A stretch of DNA of 63,064 bases, taken from contig DLAR01000074.1 of assembly GCA_002494015.1 (NCBI GenBank), positions 1,220 to 64,283 on the forward strand, given 5' to 3'. Source of the stretch: Porphyromonadaceae bacterium UBA7042. GTDB taxonomy: Bacteria > Bacteroidota > Bacteroidia > Bacteroidales > Muribaculaceae. Under the pieces are notes generated by a model. That model did no database searches and was not told the DNA's origin. It worked only from the letters and a program-made list of their open reading frames with translations. Of this stretch, positions 41,925 to 50,426 are shown in pieces. The translations under genes and the position numbers were made by a program. Within the stretch, counting starts at the first letter, position 1. The number at the start of each line of letters is the position of its first letter.

Positions 41925-43322
41925 TTACTCCTCCTCGGGAGGCATGACAAACTGGTAGGCTCCTATCGAGGGGACGGCAGGGTCGCGGGGAACGGCGTGG
42001 AAGTCGATGGCGGCCGCCGGAAGAGTGAGGGACGGGTCGCCTGCTTCGGCAGCGGGTGACTCGGGTCGCAGCCGGTAGTCGAAAACGTAGTCTTCGCGCA
42101 CGGTATAGTAAAGCGGGTCTTCATCCCATATCGACATGATGAAATGCTCATCGTCCTCGCCGCTGCTCTTAAAGAGGCAGTGGTCAAAATACACGTCGGT
42201 GCCGTCAAAATCGCCTATCGAGAGGTCGGTGCCAAGTCCGTAGATAATGGAATTGGTGAACCGGGCCGACAGCAGCGGGAGCCCCGAGCCGTCGTCAGTG
42301 TCGTCGTTGACGTGGGAGAACTGCACCGTCGGGCCGCGGAGGGCGGCAAAGAGGTAGTAGTTGGCAAAGGTGCAGTGGTTCACGGTGGCGGTTCCGCCGT
42401 GGAGCAGCATTGTCCCTTCGGCGGCATCGGCAATCTCGCTGCCGATGGCGGTGATGTCGGCATGGTAGCCGACGAGGGCATATCCCGCCGAGTTGCGCAA
42501 CCGGCAGTTGACAAATTCCACCGAGGAGAGAGAGTCGGCCTGCACGCCGGTGACGGTGTTGCGCACGACAGTGTGGCTCAATCGGTTGCCACGGCTCTCG
42601 GGCGCGAAATAAAGGCCGTTCCATTGCGAGGCCATGAGGTCAAACGAAATATCTCCCACCACATTGTCGGTGCGGTCGCCGGTCATGTTGACGGGTGCCT
42701 CGGGAGTACCCTCGGTAACGAGCGAGCCATAGACCCGCATCGTGGCCTTGTCATGGAAACAGAGGGTTGTGCCGGGGGCGAGGGTAAGGGTCACGTCGGG
42801 AGCTACGACGAGGGAGTCAAAAATCTGATAAGGCTGTGTAGCCTCCCAGCGGGTGTCGGCATCGATGACAGTGCCGCGCTCGCGGGTAACGTCCTGCCCG
42901 ATAATCGAGAGAACGACATCGCGGGTGACACCGTTGGTCACGAAGTCAAGATGATCCTCGATTTTCCCGGCCACGGGAGTTCCGAGCGGCGCGACTGTCG
43001 CCTCGACAAACACATAAATCGAGTCGCCGGGGCGGATCTCGATATTGCTGAACGTCGTGCCGGTCAGTCCGTCGACATTGACGCGGAATGTCGAGCCGTC
43101 GCGCAGCGCGATAGAGGAGATGTTGATAATCTTACTGTTGCGGTTGTGGACGGTGAACCGGAATGTCGGGGTGGGTTGCCCGGTGAAAAACGTGCCCATC
43201 TTGAGGGTGTCGACCGAGAATCGCGGCTGTGCCGAGGGGGAGTTGTCGACCCCGTCCTCAATGCATGATGTCGCAATGACGGTCATCAGGAGAGTATATA
43301 GCAAATATCGCAGTGCTTTCAT
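41925..43322 (-). CDS. Right-handed beta-helix lipoprotein
   Basis: The 465-residue protein has a lipoprotein signal with lipobox ATSC (Cys near 20). It continues with an Ig-like region containing HNRNSKIINIS and then a parallel beta-helix at about residues 185-420, seen as repeated short strands ending in polar turns (VVRNTVTGVQADS, FVNCRLRNSAGYAL, VNHCTFANYYLF, FTNSIIYGLG). The closing DFHAVPRDPAVPSIGAYQ is common at the end of Bacteroidota proteins of this kind. Such surface helices often bind or cut polysaccharides, but no catalytic set is evident. ATG at 43322 is preferred over the TTG at 43334. Confidence 0.78.
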   Translation of the reverse strand: MKALRYLLYTLLMTVIATSCIEDGVDNSPSAQPRFSVDTLKMGTFFTGQPTPTFRFTVHNRNSKIINISSIALRDGSTFRVNVDGLTGTTFSNIEIRPGDSIYVFVEATVAPLGTPVAGKIEDHLDFVTNGVTRDVVLSIIGQDVTRERGTVIDADTRWEATQPYQIFDSLVVAPDVTLTLAPGTTLCFHDKATMRVYGSLVTEGTPEAPVNMTGDRTDNVVGDISFDLMASQWNGLYFAPESRGNRLSHTVVRNTVTGVQADSLSSVEFVNCRLRNSAGYALVGYHADITAIGSEIADAAEGTMLLHGGTATVNHCTFANYYLFAALRGPTVQFSHVNDDTDDGSGLPLLSARFTNSIIYGLGTDLSIGDFDGTDVYFDHCLFKSSGEDDEHFIMSIWDEDPLYYTVREDYVFDYRLRPESPAAEAGDPSLTLPAAAIDFHAVPRDPAVPSIGAYQFVMPPEEE

Positions 43323-43395
43323 TAAAATCGTCAATTAGTCAATATTTTAACGAGTCTGATGCCATGATATTGCCTAATTGATGTTAAAGCAGGAG

Positions 43396-44541
43396 TTATC
43401 CGAGAGCCTTTGTATAGGATTCCATCAGCCCGTGCGAGAAGTTTTCGGGTGAGAAACGAGCGATGTATTCCCGGCCGCGGGTGACGAGGTCGTGGCGCAT
43501 GGCGGGGTTGTCGAGCATGGCGCGGGCGGCATCGACGTAGGCATCCACCGAGTCGGGACTGATGTAGACCGCCCCCGGACCGCCAGCTTCTTCAAGGCAC
43601 GACCCGGTGGCCGCGATGACAGGCACTCCCGCCGAAATTGCCTCGATGACCGGGATGCCGAAACCTTCATAACGGGAAGTATAGCTTGCGACTGTCGCCA
43701 TCGCGTATAGTGCCGGGAGGTCGGCAAAAGGTACCCCTTTCAGCAGCCTGACACGGTCGGCGAGGCCGAGTGCGGCGACTTCGCGCGCCACGTCTCTCAC
43801 ATAATCCTTGTTGTGCCCCCCGACGATGATGAGCGATACGTCGGCCGGGAGATGCCGCAATGCGCGGACTGCCTGCAACTGGTTTTTTCGATGCTCGACC
43901 GTCCCGACGGCGATAATATAATGCTCGGGCAGATTGTACTTGGCACGGACACGGTCGCGGGTCGCATCGTCGACAGGCACGGCAAACTGCGGGTCGCATC
44001 CTTGATAAACGATGTCGATTTTCCCCGGCTTGATGCCGTAAAGCTCGACAATATCGTCGCGGGTGCGCTCGCTGATGGCGATGACGCGGGTCGCATTCTC
44101 GCAGGCATGGCGGAACTTGTAGTCATAGATAGCACGGTCTACCGGCTTGTAGCACTCGGGCAGGCGGCGGAAAATGAGGTCATGGACGGTCACCACGGTC
44201 GGGATTCCGGCCCGGGCGATGTCGAGCGGCAATTCGTTGCTCAGACCGTGAAACAGGCCGATGCCGTCGCGGGCAATCTGCGACGTGAGTCCCCCGTAGA
44301 CGCGCCACAATGCCGGAAGTGCGCGCCCCGTAGTAGTGTCGGGGGTGACGAGGGTGACATTCTTGCGGCCGATGAGAGTTTTCAGGCGGTCGTTCTGCCT
44401 GACCGAGGGGGTATAGAGCCGGTAATCGTTGGCCGGGTATTCCCTTGACAGCACGTCGATGACCAGACGGCTGTAATTGCCCAGTCCGGTAAAATTGCGC
44501 ACGGCCCGCTTTGCATCAAAACCGATTTTCAACTTTTCCAT
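43396..44541 (-). CDS. Glycosyltransferase, family 4 (GT-B fold)
   Basis: The 381-residue enzyme has the GT4 layout. FTGLGNYSRLVIDVL sits near the N-terminus, VTVHDLIFRRLPECYK in the middle, and the nucleotide-sugar site shows YEGFGIPVIEAISAGVPVIA with the two Glu of the E(x7)E motif (about residues 279-298). The sugar is not predictable. ATG at 44541 is chosen because its -7 box ends only 4 bases upstream and the ATG at 44565 lies inside the promoter palindrome. It is divergent from the LPS-kinase-like gene, so a shared role in lipopolysaccharide core synthesis is plausible. Confidence 0.85.
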   Translation of the reverse strand: MEKLKIGFDAKRAVRNFTGLGNYSRLVIDVLSREYPANDYRLYTPSVRQNDRLKTLIGRKNVTLVTPDTTTGRALPALWRVYGGLTSQIARDGIGLFHGLSNELPLDIARAGIPTVVTVHDLIFRRLPECYKPVDRAIYDYKFRHACENATRVIAISERTRDDIVELYGIKPGKIDIVYQGCDPQFAVPVDDATRDRVRAKYNLPEHYIIAVGTVEHRKNQLQAVRALRHLPADVSLIIVGGHNKDYVRDVAREVAALGLADRVRLLKGVPFADLPALYAMATVASYTSRYEGFGIPVIEAISAGVPVIAATGSCLEEAGGPGAVYISPDSVDAYVDAARAMLDNPAMRHDLVTRGREYIARFSPENFSHGLMESYTKALG

Positions 44542-44543
44542 GC

Positions 44544-44584
44544 GCAAATTTACGCAGAATTTCATATATTCTGCGTATCTTTGC
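44544..44584. promoter_or_regulatory. Symmetric divergent promoter
   Basis: The minus-strand box TAAATTTG is read 44552 to 44545 and the plus-strand box TATCTTTG lies at 44576-44583. Between them is a 10-bp inverted repeat (44551-44560 with 44568-44577, 7-base loop), and outside them GCAAA (44544-44548) pairs with TTTGC (44580-44584). Both genes start 4-8 bases after their box, so both mRNAs are probably near-leaderless. Confidence 0.75.
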
Positions 44585-44590
44585 TAAACA

Positions 44591-45382
44591 ATGAGCAGAA
44601 TCGAATATAAAATAACCCCCGGATTTGAGGCTGTGCGTCCTTTGGTCGAGGCAGTGGCCCGTGACGGTGTGCCCGGCGATGCCGCAATCATCTACGACGG
44701 GCGGCGCAACAAGGTCTATACTCTTCCGTCGCCGGGAGGCATTCCCTATAAGCAGCTAAACCTCAAGGCTTACCGGGTGCCACCGTGGATTAACCGCGTG
44801 GCCTACCGATGGTTTCGTCCCGGAAAGGCGCGCCGAGCGTTTGATAACGCCAACGAGCTGCTTGCCCGTGGCTTTATGACCGCGCGCCCGGTTGCCTTTG
44901 TCGAGGAAAAAGGGCCGTTGCTTTATGGCCACAGCTATTTTTTCAGTGAGCAGCTTGGTCCCGAATGGGAGAACCTGCGCGGCGCCCACGAGTGGCCCGA
45001 TTTTGATTTCGTGGCCCGCCAAGTGGCCCGTTATATGGCCGAGCTGCATCGCAAGGAGGTGTGGATGAAAGATTTCTCGCCCGGCAACGTGCTGATGAAA
45101 CGGCATGGCGACGGCACGGTGGAGTTTGCGCTTATCGATATCAACCGCATGGAGTTCGGCGTGACCGACCGCGACAAGCTCGTGACTAATTTTCAGGCTA
45201 TTTTTGATACCGTCGAGGCTGTCGAGGTGCTTGCCCGGCATTATGCCGACGCGACCGGACTTGCCGAGGGGAGCGATGCGCGTGACCGGCTCGTGGCCGA
45301 TGCGCGCGACGCTTTTGTCGCCAAGCACTTGCAGATTGCCCGCAAGCGCCGTCTGAAAAAAATCTTCCTCAGACGAAAGTAA
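44591..45382 (+). CDS. Kdo/heptose-kinase-like (WaaP/InaA family) protein
   Basis: The 263-residue protein has the compact eukaryotic-like kinase fold of WaaP/KdkA proteins. The catalytic loop is MKDFSPGNVL with Asp161 and Asn166, and the metal-binding Asp is Asp183 in LIDINRMEF. The N-terminal ATP lobe has YKQLNLKAY. Members phosphorylate Kdo or heptose of the lipopolysaccharide inner core at the membrane. With the divergent glycosyltransferase it fits an LPS-core function. It ends convergently 8 bases before the HD gene. Confidence 0.8.
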   Translation: MSRIEYKITPGFEAVRPLVEAVARDGVPGDAAIIYDGRRNKVYTLPSPGGIPYKQLNLKAYRVPPWINRVAYRWFRPGKARRAFDNANELLARGFMTARPVAFVEEKGPLLYGHSYFFSEQLGPEWENLRGAHEWPDFDFVARQVARYMAELHRKEVWMKDFSPGNVLMKRHGDGTVEFALIDINRMEFGVTDRDKLVTNFQAIFDTVEAVEVLARHYADATGLAEGSDARDRLVADARDAFVAKHLQIARKRRLKKIFLRRK

Positions 45383-45390
45383 ACGTCCTC

Positions 45391-46023
45391 TTAGTCCTCG
45401 TCAAGCTCGTTGCCGGTGCGTTCCATTATTGACGCGGCAAGAGTGTCGGCGGTATGGATGATTGACACGAGGGGATAACGCTTGTGGGCAGTGTCATAGT
45501 TGCGCACTTCCTCATAGGAATTGAGGTTCAGCCCCCACGCCCCCATGTGCCAGCGGATGGCAAGCATCTCGGCATCGCTCAGCTCAATGCCGCCGCACAG
45601 GACGAGTATGACCGACTTTTCCCCGTGCCCCATAGGGAAATTCTTGAATGACACCTTGTAACCCTCGGAATCTTCCCATTGCCCGAGAGAATTTTTGCGC
45701 TTCTTGACGCTGCGGTAATAGATGTCGCTCTTGCACACGTCATGGAGCAGCGCGGCGATGATGACGCTGTCGCGTGTCACCTCCTTTTCAAGCGTCGGGT
45801 CGAGCTCTTTCATTCCCTCCCACACTTTCAGCGCGGCCTTGCAGGTATTGAGCGAGTGTTCCACCAGTCCCCCCTCGGTATTGAGATGGTGACCTGCCGA
45901 GGCAGGCGCGGTGAAAAATCCTAATTCGTCGATATACTGTATCACATCCTCGACACCGGGACGCTCGGTCGAGCGCAGCAGTTCGAGAAATTCTTCCTTG
46001 GGGGTCATGTCGGTTGAAGCCAT
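45391..46023 (-). CDS. HD-domain phosphohydrolase
   Basis: The 210-residue protein has an HD fold with GGLVEHSLNTCK (His56), LLHDVCK (His94-Asp95), GHGEKS and the late WHMGAW and IHTADTLA, all metal or phosphate ligand motifs of the family. The layout is like the HD half of YhaM-type 3'-5' exonucleases, without the OB-fold part. The substrate is not clear. ATG at 46023 is chosen over an upstream frame start at 46062. It follows the PAS gene by 62 bases, which include a small GTGAAC/GTTCAC inverted repeat. Confidence 0.75.
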   Translation of the reverse strand: MASTDMTPKEEFLELLRSTERPGVEDVIQYIDELGFFTAPASAGHHLNTEGGLVEHSLNTCKAALKVWEGMKELDPTLEKEVTRDSVIIAALLHDVCKSDIYYRSVKKRKNSLGQWEDSEGYKVSFKNFPMGHGEKSVILVLCGGIELSDAEMLAIRWHMGAWGLNLNSYEEVRNYDTAHKRYPLVSIIHTADTLAASIMERTGNELDED

Positions 46024-46085
46024 AATAATTATATTGTGAAAGGTGAAGGGTGAACGGTACATTTCACTGCGTTCACTCCGATTTT

Positions 46086-46439
46086 TTATTTACGCACATA
46101 GTGGGGCATTTCGGCGGGAATGACCATCGAGAGTTCCACCAGTCCGCCCACCGAGCCGTCAGTGTTTAGCCACGCACTCTGATAAATCATTTTCCTGACA
46201 CCTTGTTTCTCAATGGTGTACACGTTTGACCCGCCGGTCGCAAGCAGTCGCGCGATGATTTCGCGCGAGCGCGGCGAATGACATTCGAGCAGATTCTGCC
46301 CTATAAGACGGTCGGTTCCATCGGCAAAAGTTTCGCGGGAACGGGGATTCATATAAATGATGCGGCAGTCAGCGTCGCACACTGTGACGGCACACTCGGG
46401 CATCGCCGCCCATGCCGGTAGATTTAATTCGGGGTTCAT
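46086..46439 (-). CDS. Stand-alone PAS-domain protein
   Basis: The 117-residue protein is one PAS domain: VTVCDADCRIIYMNPRSRETF near residues 18-38, then LIGQNLLECH and IIARLLATGG, closing with VRKMIYQSAWLNTDGSVGGLVELSM. There is no output domain. It may sense a small ligand or redox state and act through a partner, perhaps the neighbouring HD protein (inference). The start is 7 bases after the GH8 stop, so it is probably co-transcribed with it. Confidence 0.75.
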   Translation of the reverse strand: MNPELNLPAWAAMPECAVTVCDADCRIIYMNPRSRETFADGTDRLIGQNLLECHSPRSREIIARLLATGGSNVYTIEKQGVRKMIYQSAWLNTDGSVGGLVELSMVIPAEMPHYVRK

Positions 46440-46446
46440 AAGTCAA

Positions 46447-47661
46447 TCAATTGAAATCAAGGGAGAAATTGCCTGAAACATGGAGGAGCGAGAGGAAATA
46501 TACCATTCCTTCATAATAGCGGTATTTGCCGGTCGGAGGCTCGGCATCCCAGAGCCGCTGCACAAATTCGGTCGCGAGTTCCCGGTCGCCCGGCACGTCG
46601 GAATGGGCAAGAGCGATTGCCCCGACGGCATTGGACCCGTCCATGCCACGCGAATATCCTCCCGAAGGGTTTGTGCCGTCGATGGCGAAGTGGGCGTGGG
46701 TAAAACCGTCGTTTTTGAAGAACCGGAGCATCCTGCGCATGACATCGCGCTGGCGCTCGGTGTCTTTGCCTGTCAGGTATGAGTCCATCCCGATGTTCAT
46801 CGCGCAGCGGATAGCGTCATACATGTAGGTCGACGTGTCATAACCGGCATGCGGCCACCGATAGGCCGAGCCGTCATAGTTGCTGTAATCGGGATGTAGG
46901 CCCGTAACGGGGTGAGCGCTCTCCACAAGGTGGTTGCGGGCGGCGGTTGCTGCCCCGGCCCAGAAATCACGTTCCTCCCCGGCAATCTCGGCCCAACGGT
47001 CTAAAAATGCCGGTAGCATGCAGGATGGGTCGGTAAATCCGTGGCCCGCACGGTCGGGGACGAAGGTGATAAGATTTCTATCGCGGTCAAAAAGGTCATA
47101 GACCCCGGTTGTCTCGCCATCCTTTGACATCGTTTTGGCGAGAATCTCGTTGGCCGCGGCGGTATAGTCAGGTTCGTTCCACCGCTGTCCTGCAAGAAAA
47201 AGCGCGGTGGCATAGTATATTTCGCCGTCAGATGCGTTGCTGCCGCCGATTTTTCTCCCGTCGGGAGCGCATTGCCAGCAGAAATATCCGTCCCAAGGCG
47301 AATCGGCCGGATAGGCCATGTGTTCCTTGCTCCATTTCCACAGCCGGTCAAACTCGTCGCGGTGATTGAGCTGCACGCTTATCATCATGCCGTAGGACAT
47401 CCCCTCGGTGCGCACGTCGTTGCTGCCTGTGTCCATAATGAATCCCGTGTCGTCACCGTCGAGGTAATAGACACTTTTCTGCCCGGGATTCTCATAAAGC
47501 GCGATGTCGCCCGGAGTGAAAAAGTGCCGCCACACACTTTCTATTTTCGCGGCAGTCTCATCCTCGCTTTTGCCGAGAAGGGAGTTGAACATATTCTCAG
47601 CCCCCGCCGTCATCGGTGCAAGAATCATAGTGCTTAAAGCAAAATTCTTAATGAGGTTCAT
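46447..47661 (-). CDS. GH8 family enzyme, exo-oligoxylanase-like
   Basis: The 404-residue protein has a signal peptide (about residues 1-21) and a GH8 (alpha/alpha)6 barrel. Candidate catalytic residues are Glu86 in VRTEGMSYGMM (acid), Asp145 in NASDGEIYYATAL and Asp282 in MYDAIRCAMN (base). The DRLWKWSKEHM and GYFCWQC segments fit the reducing-end xylose-releasing exo-oligoxylanase branch more than endoglucanases, though chitosanase or lichenase activity also occurs in GH8. Secretion into the periplasm is predicted. No SusCD pair or other glycan genes are near. Confidence 0.85.
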   Translation of the reverse strand: MNLIKNFALSTMILAPMTAGAENMFNSLLGKSEDETAAKIESVWRHFFTPGDIALYENPGQKSVYYLDGDDTGFIMDTGSNDVRTEGMSYGMMISVQLNHRDEFDRLWKWSKEHMAYPADSPWDGYFCWQCAPDGRKIGGSNASDGEIYYATALFLAGQRWNEPDYTAAANEILAKTMSKDGETTGVYDLFDRDRNLITFVPDRAGHGFTDPSCMLPAFLDRWAEIAGEERDFWAGAATAARNHLVESAHPVTGLHPDYSNYDGSAYRWPHAGYDTSTYMYDAIRCAMNIGMDSYLTGKDTERQRDVMRRMLRFFKNDGFTHAHFAIDGTNPSGGYSRGMDGSNAVGAIALAHSDVPGDRELATEFVQRLWDAEPPTGKYRYYEGMVYFLSLLHVSGNFSLDFN

Positions 47662-47746
47662 TTTTTACGGATTGGTTTAATGTGTTATCATTGTTTTTCC
47701 GATTCCTGATATTCTTCCCAGACAAGATTTGACGAATGATAGAGTT

Positions 47747-47965
47747 TCATTGTGGCAAGACTCCTTTTTCTTTCATGAAATCGGTCAGGTCATCCATGAG
47801 ATAGCGAGAGCTGAATGTATGCAATACGTCATAGGATGGCACGATATAGCCGTAGAGAATCCCTGACTTATTCAGCCGGTTATACACTTCCCGTTGGCTG
47901 ATATTCAGCCGTTGGGATAGTTTGCTGATACAATACGTTACAAATTCAAGAATATTCCTGTCCAT
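47747..47965 (-). CDS. DUF3791 protein
   Basis: The 72-residue protein matches the small DUF3791 family: the LEFVTYCISKLSQRLNISQ helix pair, YNRLNKSGIL, the YIVPSYDVLHTFS motif, and the LMDDLTDFMKEKGVL end. The family is often found next to DUF3990 genes in arrangements like toxin-antitoxin systems, but no DUF3990 gene is present here, so this is an orphan. ATG at 47965 is chosen; a frame open to 47995 runs through the promoter box. Confidence 0.8.
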   Translation of the reverse strand: MDRNILEFVTYCISKLSQRLNISQREVYNRLNKSGILYGYIVPSYDVLHTFSSRYLMDDLTDFMKEKGVLPQ

Positions 47966-47982
47966 CGTCAATTGAGTTTCTG

Positions 47983-47990
47983 CAAAGATA
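47983..47990 (-). promoter_or_regulatory. -7 promoter box for the DUF3791 gene
   Basis: On the minus strand it reads TATCTTTG, about 17 bases before the ATG at 47965. Confidence 0.6.
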
Positions 47991-48027
47991 TGCAATAATC
48001 CTGAAATTGCGATGACTTTTTAGCTGA

Positions 48028-49233
48028 TTATGCATTTTTGGCAGGAGGGGTTGTCTTGGCGAGGCGCGGGGATAGGAAACGGGCGAGGATGACGGCGGTG
48101 ACAAAGTAGATGGCGGCAAGAATCCACTCGTTGACATAGTAGCGGGAGACTTCGCTGATGTCGGCGCCGTTGGCAAGGATGCGGATGATTCCTTCAACCC
48201 CCCATGTGGCCGGGATGCAGTCGGCGACGGCTGTCCAGAAAGGATTCATGGCATAGCGCGGCCATGTCAGGCCCGAGAGGAACAGGAAGAATACCGAGGT
48301 AAAGACGATTACAAGCATCGATGTCTCGCGCTCGGTGATGAAGACGGCGATTGACTGCCCGAGCATCGCGCTTGCCACGAGCATCGCGAAGATGAACGGC
48401 ATGTAGTCGGCGGCACTCCCGACATGGGGCAGCGCGAAAATCGCCGGCACCATCGTCAGGATGTAGTAGCTCATCGGTAGATAGATGATGACGTAGCAGA
48501 GAGTGCGCCCCAGAACCGTGACAACCGGGGAGGCATCCACGGCAAGAGGGTCATATCCGCGGTTGCGGCGGCGACGCTCGGCGGCGTTTCCGGCAAGCAT
48601 GGCTATGCCGAGAATCATGCTCTGCTGCAAGATAAGTACCACGATGCCGGGCATGATGAACGACGCGAATCCCTGCGTAGGGTCACCGAGGAAAAATGCC
48701 TCGTTCTTGACCGGCATACCGTTGGCGGCGAGGTCGCTCGTGAGGAGTCCCCCGGTGCTGACTCGCTGCATGGTTATCTGCTGGCCGAGTTCAAGCTGTA
48801 TATCGGTCATGGCCGACATGAAGGCGCGGTAGCGCAGCAGCAGCGACATCTCGTCATAGAATGCCACGACCGCTTGGTCGCCGTTGCCGAGACGCTTGCT
48901 GTAGTCAGAGGGTATCTCAAGGATGCCGTAACATTTTTTCTCTCTCATTGCCCGACGGGCTTCTTCAAGGTCGGCGGCATAACTGGCGACTTTTATCGAC
49001 TGGGTGTCGTCAAACATCCGGGCCAGCTGTCGGCTGTCGGACGTGCGCGCATGGTCTACCACCACAATGGGGATGTCGGTCACAATCTCGGGATTGTAGA
49101 TGATTGTGTAGACCAGCGGGTAGACCAGCGGAAGGGCGAAGAAAAACAGCATAACGCCCGCGTCGGTGAACACCAGACGGAATTCCCGGCGCCACACTTC
49201 AAAGAGGCTTTTGAACCAAGTGGTTATCTTCAT
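48028..49233 (-). CDS. ABC-2 type exporter permease (second of pair)
   Basis: The 401-residue protein has one N-terminal membrane helix (about residues 21-44), a large extracytoplasmic region and about five C-terminal helices from residue 205. This is the ABC2_membrane_3 plan of YhhJ/YbhR-type permeases. There is no Walker A motif. The start ATG at 49233 lies after the stop of the first permease. It is the last gene of the TolC-HlyD-permease-permease unit. Confidence 0.85.
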   Translation of the reverse strand: MKITTWFKSLFEVWRREFRLVFTDAGVMLFFFALPLVYPLVYTIIYNPEIVTDIPIVVVDHARTSDSRQLARMFDDTQSIKVASYAADLEEARRAMREKKCYGILEIPSDYSKRLGNGDQAVVAFYDEMSLLLRYRAFMSAMTDIQLELGQQITMQRVSTGGLLTSDLAANGMPVKNEAFFLGDPTQGFASFIMPGIVVLILQQSMILGIAMLAGNAAERRRRNRGYDPLAVDASPVVTVLGRTLCYVIIYLPMSYYILTMVPAIFALPHVGSAADYMPFIFAMLVASAMLGQSIAVFITERETSMLVIVFTSVFFLFLSGLTWPRYAMNPFWTAVADCIPATWGVEGIIRILANGADISEVSRYYVNEWILAAIYFVTAVILARFLSPRLAKTTPPAKNA

Positions 49234-49246
49234 AGGGCGAATTTTT

Positions 49247-50401
49247 TTAGGGAACATATACCGGATTCAGCGCATGGCGTTTGAGGCGGTTTAACCCGAC
49301 TGCCGGCAACAGCAGGAACCCGAGCAGCGCGGCATAGTAGTAGCGCGAGAAATAGATGGGGATGCCGTTGAGGGCCTGATCGATATAGATGAGGAAGTAA
49401 TATCGGATGGGGACGATGTAGCTGAAAATGCCCACCGCGCCATACATCTGCGGCACAGGGAACGAGAACGCGGCAATCGAGAAACTGAGGATGCCCGTCA
49501 GGGAGCATATCGACAGCGAGAGGCGCAGGTTGGGGACAATCTCACACACACCGACAGCGAATGCCTGACAGGCTATCACAAGCAGTATCATGGCTGTGAT
49601 GATGTGCATCGGGTGGTTGTTGAGCGGGAAGTGGAGGAACCCGTAAAGAATTCCCTGCATGGCTATTCCGACCGCCGAGAACACGGCTGTCTGCGGCAGC
49701 AGTTTCCCGATGAGGGCGATCCACATGCGGCCGCCCGCCGTGGCTACCCATTGGACCGAGCTGCCGGTCTTTATTTCATGGCAGATGGAAAAGGCTGTGA
49801 CGAGCATAACGAGCAGGGCAAGCGTGCAGGGGATGAACGAGTTGCTGAGATAAATCGAGTAGTTGGTCCACGGATTTCCCATCGGGTGGTCCTGAACCAC
49901 GACAGGCTGCAGGAGGCTGCCCGCTGTGTCGTCGCCTATTCCCGCGCTGACGAGCGTTGTCTTTACCACGCCGCCCATCGTGGTGACGGCGATGGTCTTG
50001 AATCCCTTGAACGAGAGTGTGCCGGGAACAAAGACTGTCATGTTGGAATAATAGGAGAGCGTGGGGGTGCGGCCCGCAAGGGCGTCTTTCTGAAAATCGC
50101 GCGGGATGTAGAAGAATCCGAAAATCTCGCCTCCGCGCACTTTGTCGAGAGCGTCGTTGAAATTATCATATTCCCCGCTGATTTCGATAAGCTCGGTGGC
50201 GCGGAGGTTTCGCGCGACGCTGCGGGACATCGACGAGCGGTCAAGGTCAACCATTCCCGAGGGGACTTTGAGCGGCAGTCCCTCGTTCATCAGGTTAAGG
50301 AAAAAGAATGCTGACACAAGCGGCACAATCACCATCATGACGATGTAGATCTTGCGGCTTGCGAGTGTCTTTATTCCTCGTCTCAATGAAGCACCTATCA
50401 T
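49247..50401 (-). CDS. ABC-2 type exporter permease (first of pair)
   Basis: The 384-residue protein has the same plan as its downstream neighbour: a helix at about residues 17-37, an extracytoplasmic domain, then six helices from residue 190. The two are distant paralogs and probably pair in the inner membrane. It starts 25 bases after the HlyD gene. The nucleotide-binding subunit must come from elsewhere or the system does not use one; none is encoded in this unit. Confidence 0.85.
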   Translation of the reverse strand: MIGASLRRGIKTLASRKIYIVMMVIVPLVSAFFFLNLMNEGLPLKVPSGMVDLDRSSMSRSVARNLRATELIEISGEYDNFNDALDKVRGGEIFGFFYIPRDFQKDALAGRTPTLSYYSNMTVFVPGTLSFKGFKTIAVTTMGGVVKTTLVSAGIGDDTAGSLLQPVVVQDHPMGNPWTNYSIYLSNSFIPCTLALLVMLVTAFSICHEIKTGSSVQWVATAGGRMWIALIGKLLPQTAVFSAVGIAMQGILYGFLHFPLNNHPMHIITAMILLVIACQAFAVGVCEIVPNLRLSLSICSLTGILSFSIAAFSFPVPQMYGAVGIFSYIVPIRYYFLIYIDQALNGIPIYFSRYYYAALLGFLLLPAVGLNRLKRHALNPVYVP

Positions 50402-50426
50402 TTTGTCTGTTTAAAGTTTAATAGGG

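Noticed and set aside
42144..43268. 374-codon open frame on the plus strand
   Set aside because: It is antisense to the beta-helix lipoprotein gene and has the same mirror-codon composition.
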